DNA from: UBA4421 sp002704225
GTDB lineage: Bacteria; Pseudomonadota; Gammaproteobacteria; Pseudomonadales; Azotimanducaceae
Assembly: GCA_902556425.1 (NCBI GenBank)
Contig: CACDWG010000001.1
Coordinates: 220,411 to 284,410 of the forward strand
Direction: 5' to 3'
Length of the DNA stretch: 64,000 nucleotides
Under the pieces are notes generated by a model. It saw only the letters and a list, made by a program, of their open reading frames with translations. It did no database searches and had not been told where the DNA came from. How positions within the stretch are numbered: position 1 is the first letter of the stretch; each line of letters starts with the position of its first letter. Made by a program: the position numbers and the translations under genes. Shown here one piece after another: positions 27,600 to 36,486 of this stretch.

Positions 27600-29063
27600 A
27601 TGCTGACAGGTGCGATCCGAAATCAAGTTGATCAGGTCTGGGATGCCTTTTGGGGTGGTGGCGTTTCAAATCCTTTGTCGGTCATAGAGCAGATTACCTA
27701 CCTTTTGTTCACAAAACGGCTCGACGATATGCACACGGCAAAAGAGGCTCAAGCCAACGTGCTAGGTGAGCCAATTGTCGATCCTATTTTCAGTGACTCT
27801 CAGCAGCATTTGCGCTGGTCAAGATTCAAAGACTTTGACCCTGAAAGGAAGTTCAGCGTCTTCAAGGATGAAGTATTTCCTTTCATCAAAGCGCTTGATG
27901 GTAAAGCTGGCAGCGCTTACACGAAGTTCATGAATGACGCTGTGTTCATAATCCCAAATGCCAACCTGCTGGATCGTGTGGTCAACATGATCGGCGACAT
28001 ACCAATGGAGGATCGGGATACCAAAGGCGATCTTTATGAGTACATGCTTTCAAAGATCGCGACGGCTGGCCAAAACGGTCAATTCCGTACGCCTCGACAC
28101 ATTATTAAAATGATGGTTGAGCTTACTGCGCCTACGCCGAAAGATGTTGTTTGTGATCCAGCTTGCGGGACGTGTGGGTTCCTAGTGGCAACGGCTGAAT
28201 ACCTTGAGGACAACCACGCCGATGCGCTGCGTGATAAAGCTGTTCGCCAGCACTTTGACCAGAACATGTTTCATGGCTCTGATTTTGATTCTTCAATGCT
28301 ACGTATTGGTGCGATGAACATGACGCTTCATGGCGTTGAAGACCCAAAAATTGCGGATAGAGATAGCCTTAGCCAAGACCACGCAGATCAGAGGGCAGGG
28401 TATTCACTGATCCTAGCTAACCCACCCTTCAAAGGCTCGTTAGACGGTGATGGCGTTGCAAAAGACCTTCTGCAGGTCAGTAAAACCAAGAAGACGGAAT
28501 TGCTTTTCATGAGCCTCTTCTTTAAGCAGCTAACACTGGGAGGCAGGTGCGCTTGTATTGTTCCTGATGGGGTTTTGTTCGGCTCAAGCAAGGCGCACAA
28601 AGACATTAGGAAAGCCCTTATTGAGGAACAAAAGCTAGATGCAGTCATATCAATGCCGTCAGGCGTGTTCAAGCCCTACGCAGGAGTCTCTACGGCAATC
28701 CTTATATTTACCCGAACTGATTCGGGAGGAACCGACAAGGTCTTTTTCTATGACATGGAAGCGGATGGTTACTCTCTGGACGATAAGCGGGAGCCAAAGG
28801 ATGAAAACGACATTCCTGACATCTTGGAGAAGTATCAGCAGTACAAAAATGCGGAGGGCGATTTCACTGACAAAAAGCAGAAGGCCTTCGTTGTTGATAA
28901 AGCAGACATCGCAGAAAACAAATATGACCTATCCATAAACCGCTACAAAGAGGTCGTTTATGAGGAGGTTGAATACGATCCGCCTGAAGTGATCCTTGAT
29001 CAGCTAGAGGCGCTAGAGGCTGAGATTCAGGGGGATTTGAAGGCTTTGAGAGGCATGTTGTGA
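27600..29063 (+). CDS. hsdM: Type I restriction-modification methyltransferase subunit
   Basis: A 487-residue N6-adenine methyltransferase. An N-terminal HsdM helical domain (QITYLLFTKRLDDMH) precedes the SAM motif DPACGTCGF (from D186) and the catalytic NPPF (N274-F277). It forms the M2S complex with HsdS and methylates adenines in a bipartite site to protect host DNA. The start at 27600 is chosen with GAGAGG 10-16 bases upstream; the frame opens at 27537. It is followed by hsdS with a four-base overlap. The size and partners suggest a type IB-like (EcoEI) system. Confidence 0.95.
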   Translation: MLTGAIRNQVDQVWDAFWGGGVSNPLSVIEQITYLLFTKRLDDMHTAKEAQANVLGEPIVDPIFSDSQQHLRWSRFKDFDPERKFSVFKDEVFPFIKALDGKAGSAYTKFMNDAVFIIPNANLLDRVVNMIGDIPMEDRDTKGDLYEYMLSKIATAGQNGQFRTPRHIIKMMVELTAPTPKDVVCDPACGTCGFLVATAEYLEDNHADALRDKAVRQHFDQNMFHGSDFDSSMLRIGAMNMTLHGVEDPKIADRDSLSQDHADQRAGYSLILANPPFKGSLDGDGVAKDLLQVSKTKKTELLFMSLFFKQLTLGGRCACIVPDGVLFGSSKAHKDIRKALIEEQKLDAVISMPSGVFKPYAGVSTAILIFTRTDSGGTDKVFFYDMEADGYSLDDKREPKDENDIPDILEKYQQYKNAEGDFTDKKQKAFVVDKADIAENKYDLSINRYKEVVYEEVEYDPPEVILDQLEALEAEIQGDLKALRGML

Positions 29064-30232
29064 GTTACAAGGCTGTGAAGCTTGGCGATGTAATTGATGT
29101 TGTGATGGGGCAAGCCCCTCCAGGGGAAACGTGCAATAAAGATGGGATTGGGACTCCCTTCGTTAAAGCTGGTGAATTCAGAGCGTTTTCGCCAGTTCTC
29201 AAGGAATGGACAACTGAGCCAAAAAAAATGGGTGCGAAAGGCGATGTCTTTCTATGCGTCGTTGGTGCGACTTGCGGAAAAATAAATCTAGGAGCGGATT
29301 GCGCTATTGGGCGCTCTGTAGCCGCGCTCCGTCCGAAAGAAGATGCTCTGCTACAGACATACCTTTACTACTTTATGTCACAACAAGTGATGCGACTTCG
29401 AAATGGCTCGCAAGGTGCAGCGCAAACAGTGATATCTAAAGACATGATTAACGGCATTTCTCTGACACTTCCCCCACTCTCAGAACAAAAACGCATTGCT
29501 GCCATTCTTGATAAAGCCGATGCAATCCGTAAAAAGCGTCAACAGGCCATTGAGCTGGCTGATCAGTTTTTGAGGTCTGTGTTTCTGGATATGTTTGGTG
29601 ATCCTGTAACGAATCCGAAGGGTTGGGATGTTGAACCTCTATCGTCTCTTGTTGAAACCTTAGAAGGTGGTAAAAATATAAAGCCTGATGAGTCTGGTAG
29701 AAGAACCCTTCGGCGGATTTTGAAAGTCAGCGCGGTTACTTCGGGCGTATTTAAACCTCAAGAAAGCAAGCCATTGCCCGATAACTGGCAGCCACCTGAA
29801 AGTTATTTCGTGAGGGAGGGAGATCTTCTATTTAGTCGCGCCAATACAAGTGAACTGATTGGGGCAACGGCCTTGGTACCCTCAATTCCAGACAACCTAG
29901 TATTACCAGACAAACTTTGGCGCTTTAAGTGGAGAGATAGACTTGCTACCTCCCCAAGCTATGTGAATCAACTGTTGCAGCATAGTGAGATGAGAAGAGA
30001 GATTAGGGTCAGAGCCAGCGGTACTAGTGGTTCAATGAAAAACATTTCAAAACCGAAGTTGATGGAAATTCCTATTCCAATTCCACCGGCCTCTTCACAA
30101 CGCGAATTTGAAGCGATCGCATCTACGGTGAGGGCATCGAAGATGGAAATCCAAAAGTCGGCGGCGGGATTAGACCGATTGTTTGAATCGCTGTCTGGAC
30201 AAGCCTTTTTATGCGAAACGGGTATCAATTGA
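29060..30232 (+). CDS. hsdS: Type I restriction-modification specificity subunit
   Basis: A 390-residue HsdS starting at GTG 29060, overlapping the hsdM stop (GTGA). It has two target-recognition domains, each followed by a conserved helical spacer. The central one reads LPPLSEQKRIAAILDKADAIR, and the second is a shorter PASSQREFEAIA segment near the C-terminus. These TRDs read the two halves of the recognition sequence. Target bases cannot be predicted by eye. Confidence 0.95.
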   Translation: MSYKAVKLGDVIDVVMGQAPPGETCNKDGIGTPFVKAGEFRAFSPVLKEWTTEPKKMGAKGDVFLCVVGATCGKINLGADCAIGRSVAALRPKEDALLQTYLYYFMSQQVMRLRNGSQGAAQTVISKDMINGISLTLPPLSEQKRIAAILDKADAIRKKRQQAIELADQFLRSVFLDMFGDPVTNPKGWDVEPLSSLVETLEGGKNIKPDESGRRTLRRILKVSAVTSGVFKPQESKPLPDNWQPPESYFVREGDLLFSRANTSELIGATALVPSIPDNLVLPDKLWRFKWRDRLATSPSYVNQLLQHSEMRREIRVRASGTSGSMKNISKPKLMEIPIPIPPASSQREFEAIASTVRASKMEIQKSAAGLDRLFESLSGQAFLCETGIN

Positions 30233-30253
30233 GCGGACAAGGTGGGCGAATCC

Positions 30254-33200
30254 ATGTCATCTAACTTCGACTTTCTAACCGAAAACTGGAGCTTCCTTCT
30301 GGAAGACGCTCAGCGTGTTGAAGCTTTTGCCTTACGTGACCCACGCACTTCATCTTTCTACTCCCGACGAACCCTTGAGCGTGCCTTGCAATGGCTTTAT
30401 CGGAATGACTCTGCGCTGAAAGCTCCCTATGACAAAAACTTGGCTGCGATGATCCACGAGCCGACTTTTCAGAACAACATCAAGAGGGGCCTGCTTCAAG
30501 ACATAAAATTCATTCATCGCTTAGGCAACATGGCCGTTCATGAAGAGCAAGCCATCTCTGCTCAAGAAGGAATGCAAACCTGCTCAGCGCTTTTTCGTTT
30601 CCTTGGTTGGCTGGCACGCGTCTATACACGCGGTGGTGCAGCGCCGGGTCAATTCAATATCACTCTGCTGCCCAGTATTGAAACTGACAATAACAATCAG
30701 GCTTCCGTTGTAGAGCTGCAAAAGGTTCGTGAGCAATTAGAAGCCAAAGAAAAAGCAGAAGCAGACGCGCTGGCGAAGCAGCAACAAACAGAAGAAGAGC
30801 TGGCCCAGTTGCGAAAGCAGTTAGCCGAACTTCAGGCCGTTAAGGAACAAAATCAAAAATCTATTCTTTCATCTGAGTACACAGAGGCTGAGACAAGGGA
30901 TGCATTCATTGACGTGTTGCTGCGTGAGGCTGGTTGGAACCCTAAGGGAGAAAACGTAGAGGAATATCCAGTACAGGGAATGCCAAGCGACAGTGGAGAA
31001 GGCTTTGTTGATTACGTGCTTTGGGGAGCAGATAACAAACCGCTTGCCCTAGTCGAGGCAAAGAAAACCAAGGTTGATCCTAAAGTTGGCAAGCGTCAGG
31101 CAGAGTTGTACGCGGACTGTCTAGAGAGCATGACGGGTCAAAGGCCAGTTATTTTTTATACCAACGGCTATGAAACATGGCTTTGGGATGACGCTGAATA
31201 TCCGCCAAGGCGGGTAGAGGGCTTCTACACACGTGATCAGCTCCAGCTGCTGGTCAATAGGCGCGGCAGCAAGCAAGAGCTTCTTCAACTTCACCCCAAG
31301 AAAGAAATAGTTAACCGCCCTTATCAACTTGAGGCTTCGGCCAGAGTGATGGAGTCGTTTGATCAGCAGAAAAAGCGCAAAGCTTTGATTGTTATGGCAA
31401 CGGGCACTGGCAAGACAAGACTGTCTATTGCCATTGTAGATCTGTTAATGAGAGCCAATTGGGCGAGACGAGTTCTTTTCTTAGCAGACCGCATAGCATT
31501 GGTAGAACAGGCAAAAAGAGGGTTCAAACAACATCTGCCAGACGTATCTGTTGGAAGTCTTCTGGATAAAAAGGATGAAGACGCTCGCGTTGTGTTTTCT
31601 ACGTATCCAACAATGTTGAACCTAATTGACGGCACGAAAAAAGACAGCGCGAATAAATATGCTGTAGGTCACTTTGATCTAGTGATTATTGATGAGGCGC
31701 ACCGTAGTGTTTACCAAAAGTACGGAGCGATCTTTGATTACTTTGATTCGCTTTTACTGGGCCTAACAGCAACACCTAGGGGTGAGGTAGGCCGCAGCAC
31801 ATACAGGCTGTTTGAGCTGGAGGATAACGACCCTACGTTTGCTTACGAATTAGATGAAGCGGTAGAAGATGAGTGGCTAACGCCCCCCAGAGCCATCTCC
31901 GTGCCGCTTAAGTTTCAAAGAGAGGGAATCAAGTACAACGAGCTTTCAGAAGAAGAGCAGGAAGAATACGAGCTGCAAGAGCAGTTCTACGACGAGGAAG
32001 GCAAATTAATCACAGAAGTAAACGCGGCTGCTTTAAACCAGTGGTTGTTTAACGAAGATACCGTCGACAAAGTTCTGATGCACTTGATGGAAAACGGGCT
32101 GAAGGTTGAGGGCGGTGACAAGCTTGGTAAGACCATTATCTTTGCGAAGAACAGTAAGCACGCGGACTTCATCGTCGAGCGTTTTGACAGTAACTACCCG
32201 CACTATGCTGGAAAGTTCTGCCAAAAAATCGACTACTCAATTAAGTATGCCCAAAGCCTAATTGACGATTTCAGTTTCAAAGAAAAGATGCCGCAGATCG
32301 CCGTATCGGTGGATATGCTGGATACCGGGATAGATGTTCCAGAAGTGCTGAACCTTGTTTTCTTCAAGCTCATGCGTTCCAAGATCAAGTTCTGGCAGAT
32401 GGTGGGCAGGGGTACGCGTTTGTGCCCTGATCTTCTTGGCCCCGGTGACGATAAAAAAGAGTTCATGATCTTTGATTTTTGTCAGAACCTTGAATTCTTT
32501 GAAGCCAATCCAGACGGATATGAGGCAGGACGTCAGGAGCCGATTAAGCAAAGAATCTTTAAGCAACGCCTCAGCATCGCTCACGTACTTCAAGAGCGAG
32601 ACGATACGGATGACGCTTTGAAGGAGCTTGAGCAGGGTTTGAAGAGCCATATGCATGAGACAGTTGACTCACTCAATACGGATAATTTTATAGTCCGAAA
32701 GGTTCGACAAACTGTTGAGAGTTACAGCCAGCGCGACAGCTGGAACGAGTTGAGCGAGCGGGATGTCGCAGCTATCTCAAAGCAGCTTACAGGTTTGCCC
32801 TCTGCCGATGATGATCATGAGACAGCTAGGCGTTTTGATTTGATGATCCTTAATTTGCAGGCATCCATTCTTGAAAAGACGCAGGCTCAAGTTGGCTATC
32901 AAAAAGCTATTCGGACGATGGCTGCTAATTTAGAAGAAAAGAAAGCAATACCCGACGTGGCTAGTCAGATGGAGCTTTTGTTGGCCCTGCAAACGGATGA
33001 TTGGTGGGCCGATGTCACTCTTCCGATGCTTGAAGGTGTTAGAAAGAAGCTCAGGAACCTTGCCAAGTTTGTGGATCCCAACAAGCAAAAAGAAACGGTA
33101 TTCACAGACTTTGAAGATGAGTTTCAGGGCAGGGGCGAAGAGCGGCAGATCATCACGCCAAATGAAACGCTGGCGGACTACCGAACGCGTGTTGAAAAGT

Positions 33201-33640
33201 ACATCCGTGACAATCAAGACCACATCACCATAAGGCGCTTGCGGAACAACCAGCCCATCAGCAAGGCAGACATATCGGCCTTAGAAGATCTCCTCTTTGA
33301 AAAAGAGCAGCTTCTGCCCCGCGAGCAATATTCTTCTATCTATGGAGAAAAACCCCTTGGACTTCTTGTGAGGAGTGTCGTGGGGTTAGAGAGGAACGCA
33401 GCAAAAAGCGTCTTTGCCGATTTCATTTCCCGCTCGCCATTAACGCCCGATCAGATGAGGTTTCTCAATGAAATCATTGAACGTCTTATCAAGAATGGCC
33501 TGATGAATCCGGGAGAGTTGTTTGAGGCGCCATTCACTGACTTTCATAGCACTGGCTTGTTTGGAGTCATGGGTGAACAACAGGCTAAAGAAGTGGTTAA
33601 CCTGATTTCTGAGGTTCAGAAGAGAGCAGAGGTTGGTTAG
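30254..33640 (+). CDS. hsdR: Type I restriction endonuclease / translocase subunit
   Basis: A 1128-residue HsdR. Domains in order: an N-terminal DUF4145-like helical domain (about residues 1-115), a coiled coil rich in Glu/Lys/Gln (about 150-205), a PD-(D/E)xK nuclease (DYVLWGADNKPLALVEAKK), and SF2 helicase motors with Walker A GTGKT (K387), DEAH (480-483), LTATP, and motif VI QMVGRGTRLCPDL. The C-terminal region with LVRSVVGLERNAAKSVFADF matches EcoEI-type R subunits. It translocates DNA and cuts at a distance from unmethylated sites. ATG 30254 is chosen over GTG 30242. It is intact and probably active. Confidence 0.95.
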   Translation: MSSNFDFLTENWSFLLEDAQRVEAFALRDPRTSSFYSRRTLERALQWLYRNDSALKAPYDKNLAAMIHEPTFQNNIKRGLLQDIKFIHRLGNMAVHEEQAISAQEGMQTCSALFRFLGWLARVYTRGGAAPGQFNITLLPSIETDNNNQASVVELQKVREQLEAKEKAEADALAKQQQTEEELAQLRKQLAELQAVKEQNQKSILSSEYTEAETRDAFIDVLLREAGWNPKGENVEEYPVQGMPSDSGEGFVDYVLWGADNKPLALVEAKKTKVDPKVGKRQAELYADCLESMTGQRPVIFYTNGYETWLWDDAEYPPRRVEGFYTRDQLQLLVNRRGSKQELLQLHPKKEIVNRPYQLEASARVMESFDQQKKRKALIVMATGTGKTRLSIAIVDLLMRANWARRVLFLADRIALVEQAKRGFKQHLPDVSVGSLLDKKDEDARVVFSTYPTMLNLIDGTKKDSANKYAVGHFDLVIIDEAHRSVYQKYGAIFDYFDSLLLGLTATPRGEVGRSTYRLFELEDNDPTFAYELDEAVEDEWLTPPRAISVPLKFQREGIKYNELSEEEQEEYELQEQFYDEEGKLITEVNAAALNQWLFNEDTVDKVLMHLMENGLKVEGGDKLGKTIIFAKNSKHADFIVERFDSNYPHYAGKFCQKIDYSIKYAQSLIDDFSFKEKMPQIAVSVDMLDTGIDVPEVLNLVFFKLMRSKIKFWQMVGRGTRLCPDLLGPGDDKKEFMIFDFCQNLEFFEANPDGYEAGRQEPIKQRIFKQRLSIAHVLQERDDTDDALKELEQGLKSHMHETVDSLNTDNFIVRKVRQTVESYSQRDSWNELSERDVAAISKQLTGLPSADDDHETARRFDLMILNLQASILEKTQAQVGYQKAIRTMAANLEEKKAIPDVASQMELLLALQTDDWWADVTLPMLEGVRKKLRNLAKFVDPNKQKETVFTDFEDEFQGRGEERQIITPNETLADYRTRVEKYIRDNQDHITIRRLRNNQPISKADISALEDLLFEKEQLLPREQYSSIYGEKPLGLLVRSVVGLERNAAKSVFADFISRSPLTPDQMRFLNEIIERLIKNGLMNPGELFEAPFTDFHSTGLFGVMGEQQAKEVVNLISEVQKRAEVG

Positions 33641-33731
33641 AGGGCACGGTGGCTTGGCAGAAGTTCGGGGACGTAACTGAGATCAAGGCTGTATCTGTGG
33701 GCTTTCAGCGAAGACTTTATGAAGAAGCGAG

Positions 33732-34322
33732 TTGAGTGCAAAAGACAACGCTAGGAAAATTTTGTTGATGCAAGAAAGTGAAATTCTTAGAACGTTGCGC
33801 TTAGACGGTACTTTACAAAAAGCGGTGGAGCGGAGATTTTTGATGCTGCTCCGGGAAATTCAACGACATTATTCATTCGCCCAAACTGCGAATCCAACTG
33901 ATATTTTCAAGCCCAATCAGTTCGCAATTGGCAATCAGAAAGAGGCTGCAGACTACTTCTTTTCAAGTTATGAAACCTTTCACAGAAAGTGCGGAGACGA
34001 GCTGCTGCATGATCTGTGGCAATGGTTTTCTGATTGCTTTGAGGATGATGAATTTCTTGAGGGGTGGGAGGCTGACCAACCAATAGTAATATTTGAAATA
34101 GAACACATTTATGCGGAAAAGCTATTAGCTTTGCCTTGGGGCCATGTTATTTCTGAGTTCGTACTTGATTCAGGAGTGCCGGAGGTAAACCCTTACGACA
34201 ACCCGCTAACGAGCTTTTTCTTGCTGTTTTATGGGTTGTTTGATGCCCGCGGGCACGGCGGAATTTTGATGGATATTGATGAGTTGACAGATTTTTATGA
34301 GCGGGCGCGTGATTTTAGGTGA
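33732..34322 (+). CDS. Unknown island protein
   Basis: A 196-residue soluble, acidic protein. The start is TTG 33732, or an ATG at 33768; neither has a strong ribosome site. The C-terminal part is rich in aromatic and acidic residues (ECHIY-like segments, FFLLFYGLFDARGHGG). There are no membrane segments despite hydrophobic patches, and I do not recognise a family. It lies 91 bases after hsdR and could be an accessory to the restriction system or a separate cargo gene. Confidence 0.55.
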   Translation: MSAKDNARKILLMQESEILRTLRLDGTLQKAVERRFLMLLREIQRHYSFAQTANPTDIFKPNQFAIGNQKEAADYFFSSYETFHRKCGDELLHDLWQWFSDCFEDDEFLEGWEADQPIVIFEIEHIYAEKLLALPWGHVISEFVLDSGVPEVNPYDNPLTSFFLLFYGLFDARGHGGILMDIDELTDFYERARDFR

Positions 34323-34476
34323 GGCTGAATAAACCCCCCAGTAATGGAAATGTACTACTGTACTGCATGAACAGGGTTCTCCAGCATATGTAACCAATAC
34401 TTATGTTCTCTCCACCTATCTGTATAGCCCGTACATCTGTACTGCCTGTAATCTTTACAAAGGATGGGAATGAATA

Positions 34477-34857
34477 TCAGGATTTTTTGCCAAGACCAGG
34501 GGAACCGCCCTGTATAAATCTTGCCGATATTTGATTCAGCTTGGAGACTTTGTGAATTTTTTCGTTCTTCTCTCTAATTTTTTTGTTGACGGACCGTAGT
34601 CCAGCGTTCGCCTTTCGTGCAGCCGCTTTTTCTTCCGTTTTTCGCCTCTTTCTCTCTTTTTTTGCCGCTTTCTTAAGCGGTGCTAATTTTTCATCGCATT
34701 CTGCTAACTCTGCATTGGCTTTATGCTTAATTAAAGACACGACCTCATTTTGCTCGTCGTCTAAAGCGAAGCTTTTAACAACTTCGTCCATGGATCTCAT
34801 TATCTCCCTGAGCACTATTCGACGTTTTTCCAGAAGCAACTTCATATCATCGCTCAT
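34477..34857 (-). CDS. Lysine-rich coiled-coil protein
   Basis: A 126-residue, highly basic protein with nearly continuous helical, coiled-coil-like sequence (AKKERKRRKTEEKAAARKANAG and a further KKIREKNEKIHKV segment). It has no recognisable catalytic motif. It could bind DNA or act as a structural partner. GAGAG precedes the ATG. It converges on the 196-residue gene near the right end of the island. Low complexity makes homology weak evidence here. Confidence 0.55.
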   Translation of the reverse strand: MSDDMKLLLEKRRIVLREIMRSMDEVVKSFALDDEQNEVVSLIKHKANAELAECDEKLAPLKKAAKKERKRRKTEEKAAARKANAGLRSVNKKIREKNEKIHKVSKLNQISARFIQGGSPGLGKKS

Positions 34858-34996
34858 ATAACTCTCACGGCTTGGCTAAGTGGAACTCGTTGATCATTTT
34901 CGAAAAGTATGTGGCCAAGCATTGTTACCGTTCACCGTAGATTTCTATTGTCAAATAAATACATTGTTATAGTGGACGTGGCTACCGATTGATTGG

Positions 34997-35149
34997 ATGT
35001 TGCTGCGCCCAATTTGCTATGCATTTTACGACCTTTGGCTTTCGCGGGAGAGCTGGTTGGAGGCTTCATCTGAGGAAGCAGCTAAATTGACAAGACAGCG
35101 TGAACGGCTTTACGGGCTGGACAATGCAAAATTTACGCAAAATGTTTGA
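34997..35149 (+). CDS. Short open frame near the right island edge, possible gene remnant
   Basis: A 50-codon frame (ATG 34997 to TGA 35147-35149) encoding a tryptophan- and charge-rich helical peptide (SRESWLEASSEEAAKL, ending RLYGLDNAKFTQNV). It has coding-like composition but no clear ribosome site. It may be the end of a degraded gene or a small peptide. The 478 bases from 34858 to the tRNA otherwise hold only short hairpins (for example 35151-35172), the GGTACAA pair and attR. Confidence 0.3.
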   Translation: MLLRPICYAFYDLWLSRESWLEASSEEAAKLTRQRERLYGLDNAKFTQNV

Positions 35150-35248
35150 GTACCCCTATATCTACGGAGGGGTGGGTGTGGCTTCCTGCCTCCCCGGGGG
35201 TGACCTATGGCTTGTGGTTCGCTCGCACCAAGCAAATGCCTAGAAGTA

Positions 35249-35270
35249 TGCGGTACAATAAGTGGTACAA
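35249..35270. repeat. Paired GGTACAA motifs near right end
   Basis: TGCGGTACAA (35249-35258) and GTGGTACAA (35262-35270), matching the pair at 23506-23527 near the left end. They are probably arm-type sites for the recombinase. Confidence 0.6.
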
Positions 35271-35332
35271 GATATTGTATCCTCTGGAAAAATTTCCATT
35301 TATCCGATAAAAAACAATATCTTAAGTATATA

Positions 35333-35349
35333 GTATGGCGGAAGAGGTA
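35333..35349. repeat. attR, 17-bp direct repeat within selC
   Basis: GTATGGCGGAAGAGGTA, identical to 23360-23376. It includes the CCA end and the 3' acceptor strand of tRNA-Sec, so the tRNA remains functional after integration. Confidence 0.88.
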
Positions 35350-35428
35350 GGAGTCGAACCCACCAGGCACGTAGTCGCGCCTCAACGGCTTTGAAGGCCG
35401 CGCACCCCACCGGGAGCGATGCTCTTCC
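35336..35428 (-). tRNA. selC: tRNA-Sec (UCA anticodon)
   Basis: A 93-base gene with encoded CCA. The anticodon loop is CTTCAAA (anticodon TCA, read with UGA codons), with a six-pair D stem, a long seven-pair variable arm (AGGCGCG / CGTGCCT), and a TTCGACT T loop as in E. coli selC. The 3' acceptor strand after the T loop is CCTACCTCTTCC (12 bases). E. coli, as I recall it, has 13, so the acceptor-plus-T branch appears one pair short. It is the island attachment site. It supplies selenocysteine with selA and selB downstream at 38419-41632. Confidence 0.93.
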
Positions 35429-35541
35429 GCGAACAATACTATGTCCGCTCAGGGGCTGTGACCAGCGCAAATATGCCCGCGGTGAAGCAGAGTTTCGTTA
35501 TCGGTATACTCCCAGAAAACAAAAATAAGGAGTGCTTTACG

Positions 35542-36486
35542 ATGTCGATCAGTTTCAGCGAACTTCGGGATAAAGCTGTCAGACCCGACCTTCAACGGTT
35601 AGCCGCCAGCGTGGCCGGCGCGAGGCAGGGCAACGCATCCGATCAAGCGACCCTCTGTGGCGCAATGATCTGGGCGTCTTTCAGTGCACCTGCTGCAATT
35701 CCCACTGTGTTTGACACCATCTGCCGCACTCAGCTCGGGTTAGAGCCAACATCTTCAGAGTCGGTATCTGCTAATGCAGAGCTGCCTGAGGCTTTCTGGG
35801 CGCAATTTGAAGAGACCTTAGTGGGTCCTGAGGCGGGTTACGACGCCACGTCCATTACCGTAGCCGTAGCTGGCTTGAGCGTAGCGCTGAATGAAGGCTA
35901 TGCCGCGCTGAGTGAAGATGCCGCGCTTTCCCATCCTGGATCCGACAACGCCCAAAATAAGCCTATTCCACCGATGATTTCGTTGTCAGAGTTAGGCGAA
36001 TGCCCAGATGGTAGTTTGGCGAGAGAGCTGTTGAGTATGTGGGTCGACAATGGTTTCGACCCGGAAGTGCTCGACCGTGATGCCATTGGGCTGAATGGTT
36101 TGAGTCCAGCGATGCGTTATTTGAACACCCGGATTTTGCAGATGCACGATACCTGGCATTTGGTGGCGGGCTATCAAACAACCAGCCTGCATGAAATGGC
36201 GATTTCAGCGTTTCAGTTGGCTCAGTTCGGACACAACTATTCCGCCATGTTTTTGACCACGGTTTGTACGATGAGCTATTTGCGCCAGCCTCAGGGATTC
36301 GTACTGCTTCTGCAAAACCTCTCCGAGGCGTGGGTTCATGGCTGCGAAGCGCCAAAGTTTATGGCCATCGAATGGGAGCAAGACTGGCATATGAACATCG
36401 ACGAGGTTCGTGCCAAGCATGGAATTAAGCCGTTTGCTGGGAGCTTTCCTGCTGGTTTGCTGGAGCAGCTCAGTCAGGCCTCTTGA
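35542..36486 (+). CDS. coq4: Coq4-family ubiquinone biosynthesis protein
   Basis: A 314-residue Coq4-like protein. The zinc-binding signature H-D-x2-H-(11)-E is seen as H202, D203, H206 and E218, within a helical region (FQLAQFGHNYSAMFLTTV) and followed by a segment with WVHGCEAPKFMAIEWEQ. Coq4 is known from eukaryotes and some bacteria, with a reported role in decarboxylation/hydroxylation of the ring at C1 during ubiquinone synthesis. It is less usual in gammaproteobacteria, which have UbiX/UbiD/UbiH. The start has AAGGAG nine bases upstream; the frame upstream runs into selC. Its stop overlaps a convergent MFS gene by 13 bases. Confidence 0.8.
   Translation: MSISFSELRDKAVRPDLQRLAASVAGARQGNASDQATLCGAMIWASFSAPAAIPTVFDTICRTQLGLEPTSSESVSANAELPEAFWAQFEETLVGPEAGYDATSITVAVAGLSVALNEGYAALSEDAALSHPGSDNAQNKPIPPMISLSELGECPDGSLARELLSMWVDNGFDPEVLDRDAIGLNGLSPAMRYLNTRILQMHDTWHLVAGYQTTSLHEMAISAFQLAQFGHNYSAMFLTTVCTMSYLRQPQGFVLLLQNLSEAWVHGCEAPKFMAIEWEQDWHMNIDEVRAKHGIKPFAGSFPAGLLEQLSQAS

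Larger units (their letters stand above)
23360..35349. mobile_element. Genomic island integrated in the 3' end of selC (tRNA-Sec)
   Basis: A 12-kb island bounded by a 17-bp direct repeat (23360-23376 and 35333-35349) that contains the last 14 bases of tRNA-Sec including CCA. The intact tRNA is at the right end. A tyrosine integrase gene lies just inside the left end. Cargo comprises an integrase-coupled unknown gene, an AlpA regulator, a polymerase-like protein, a type I restriction-modification system and two unknown genes. The interior is visibly richer in A+T than the flanks and includes a very A+T-rich spacer near 25940-26010. No conjugation or phage structural genes are present, so it is probably an integrative but not self-transmissible element. 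Confidence 0.9.
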
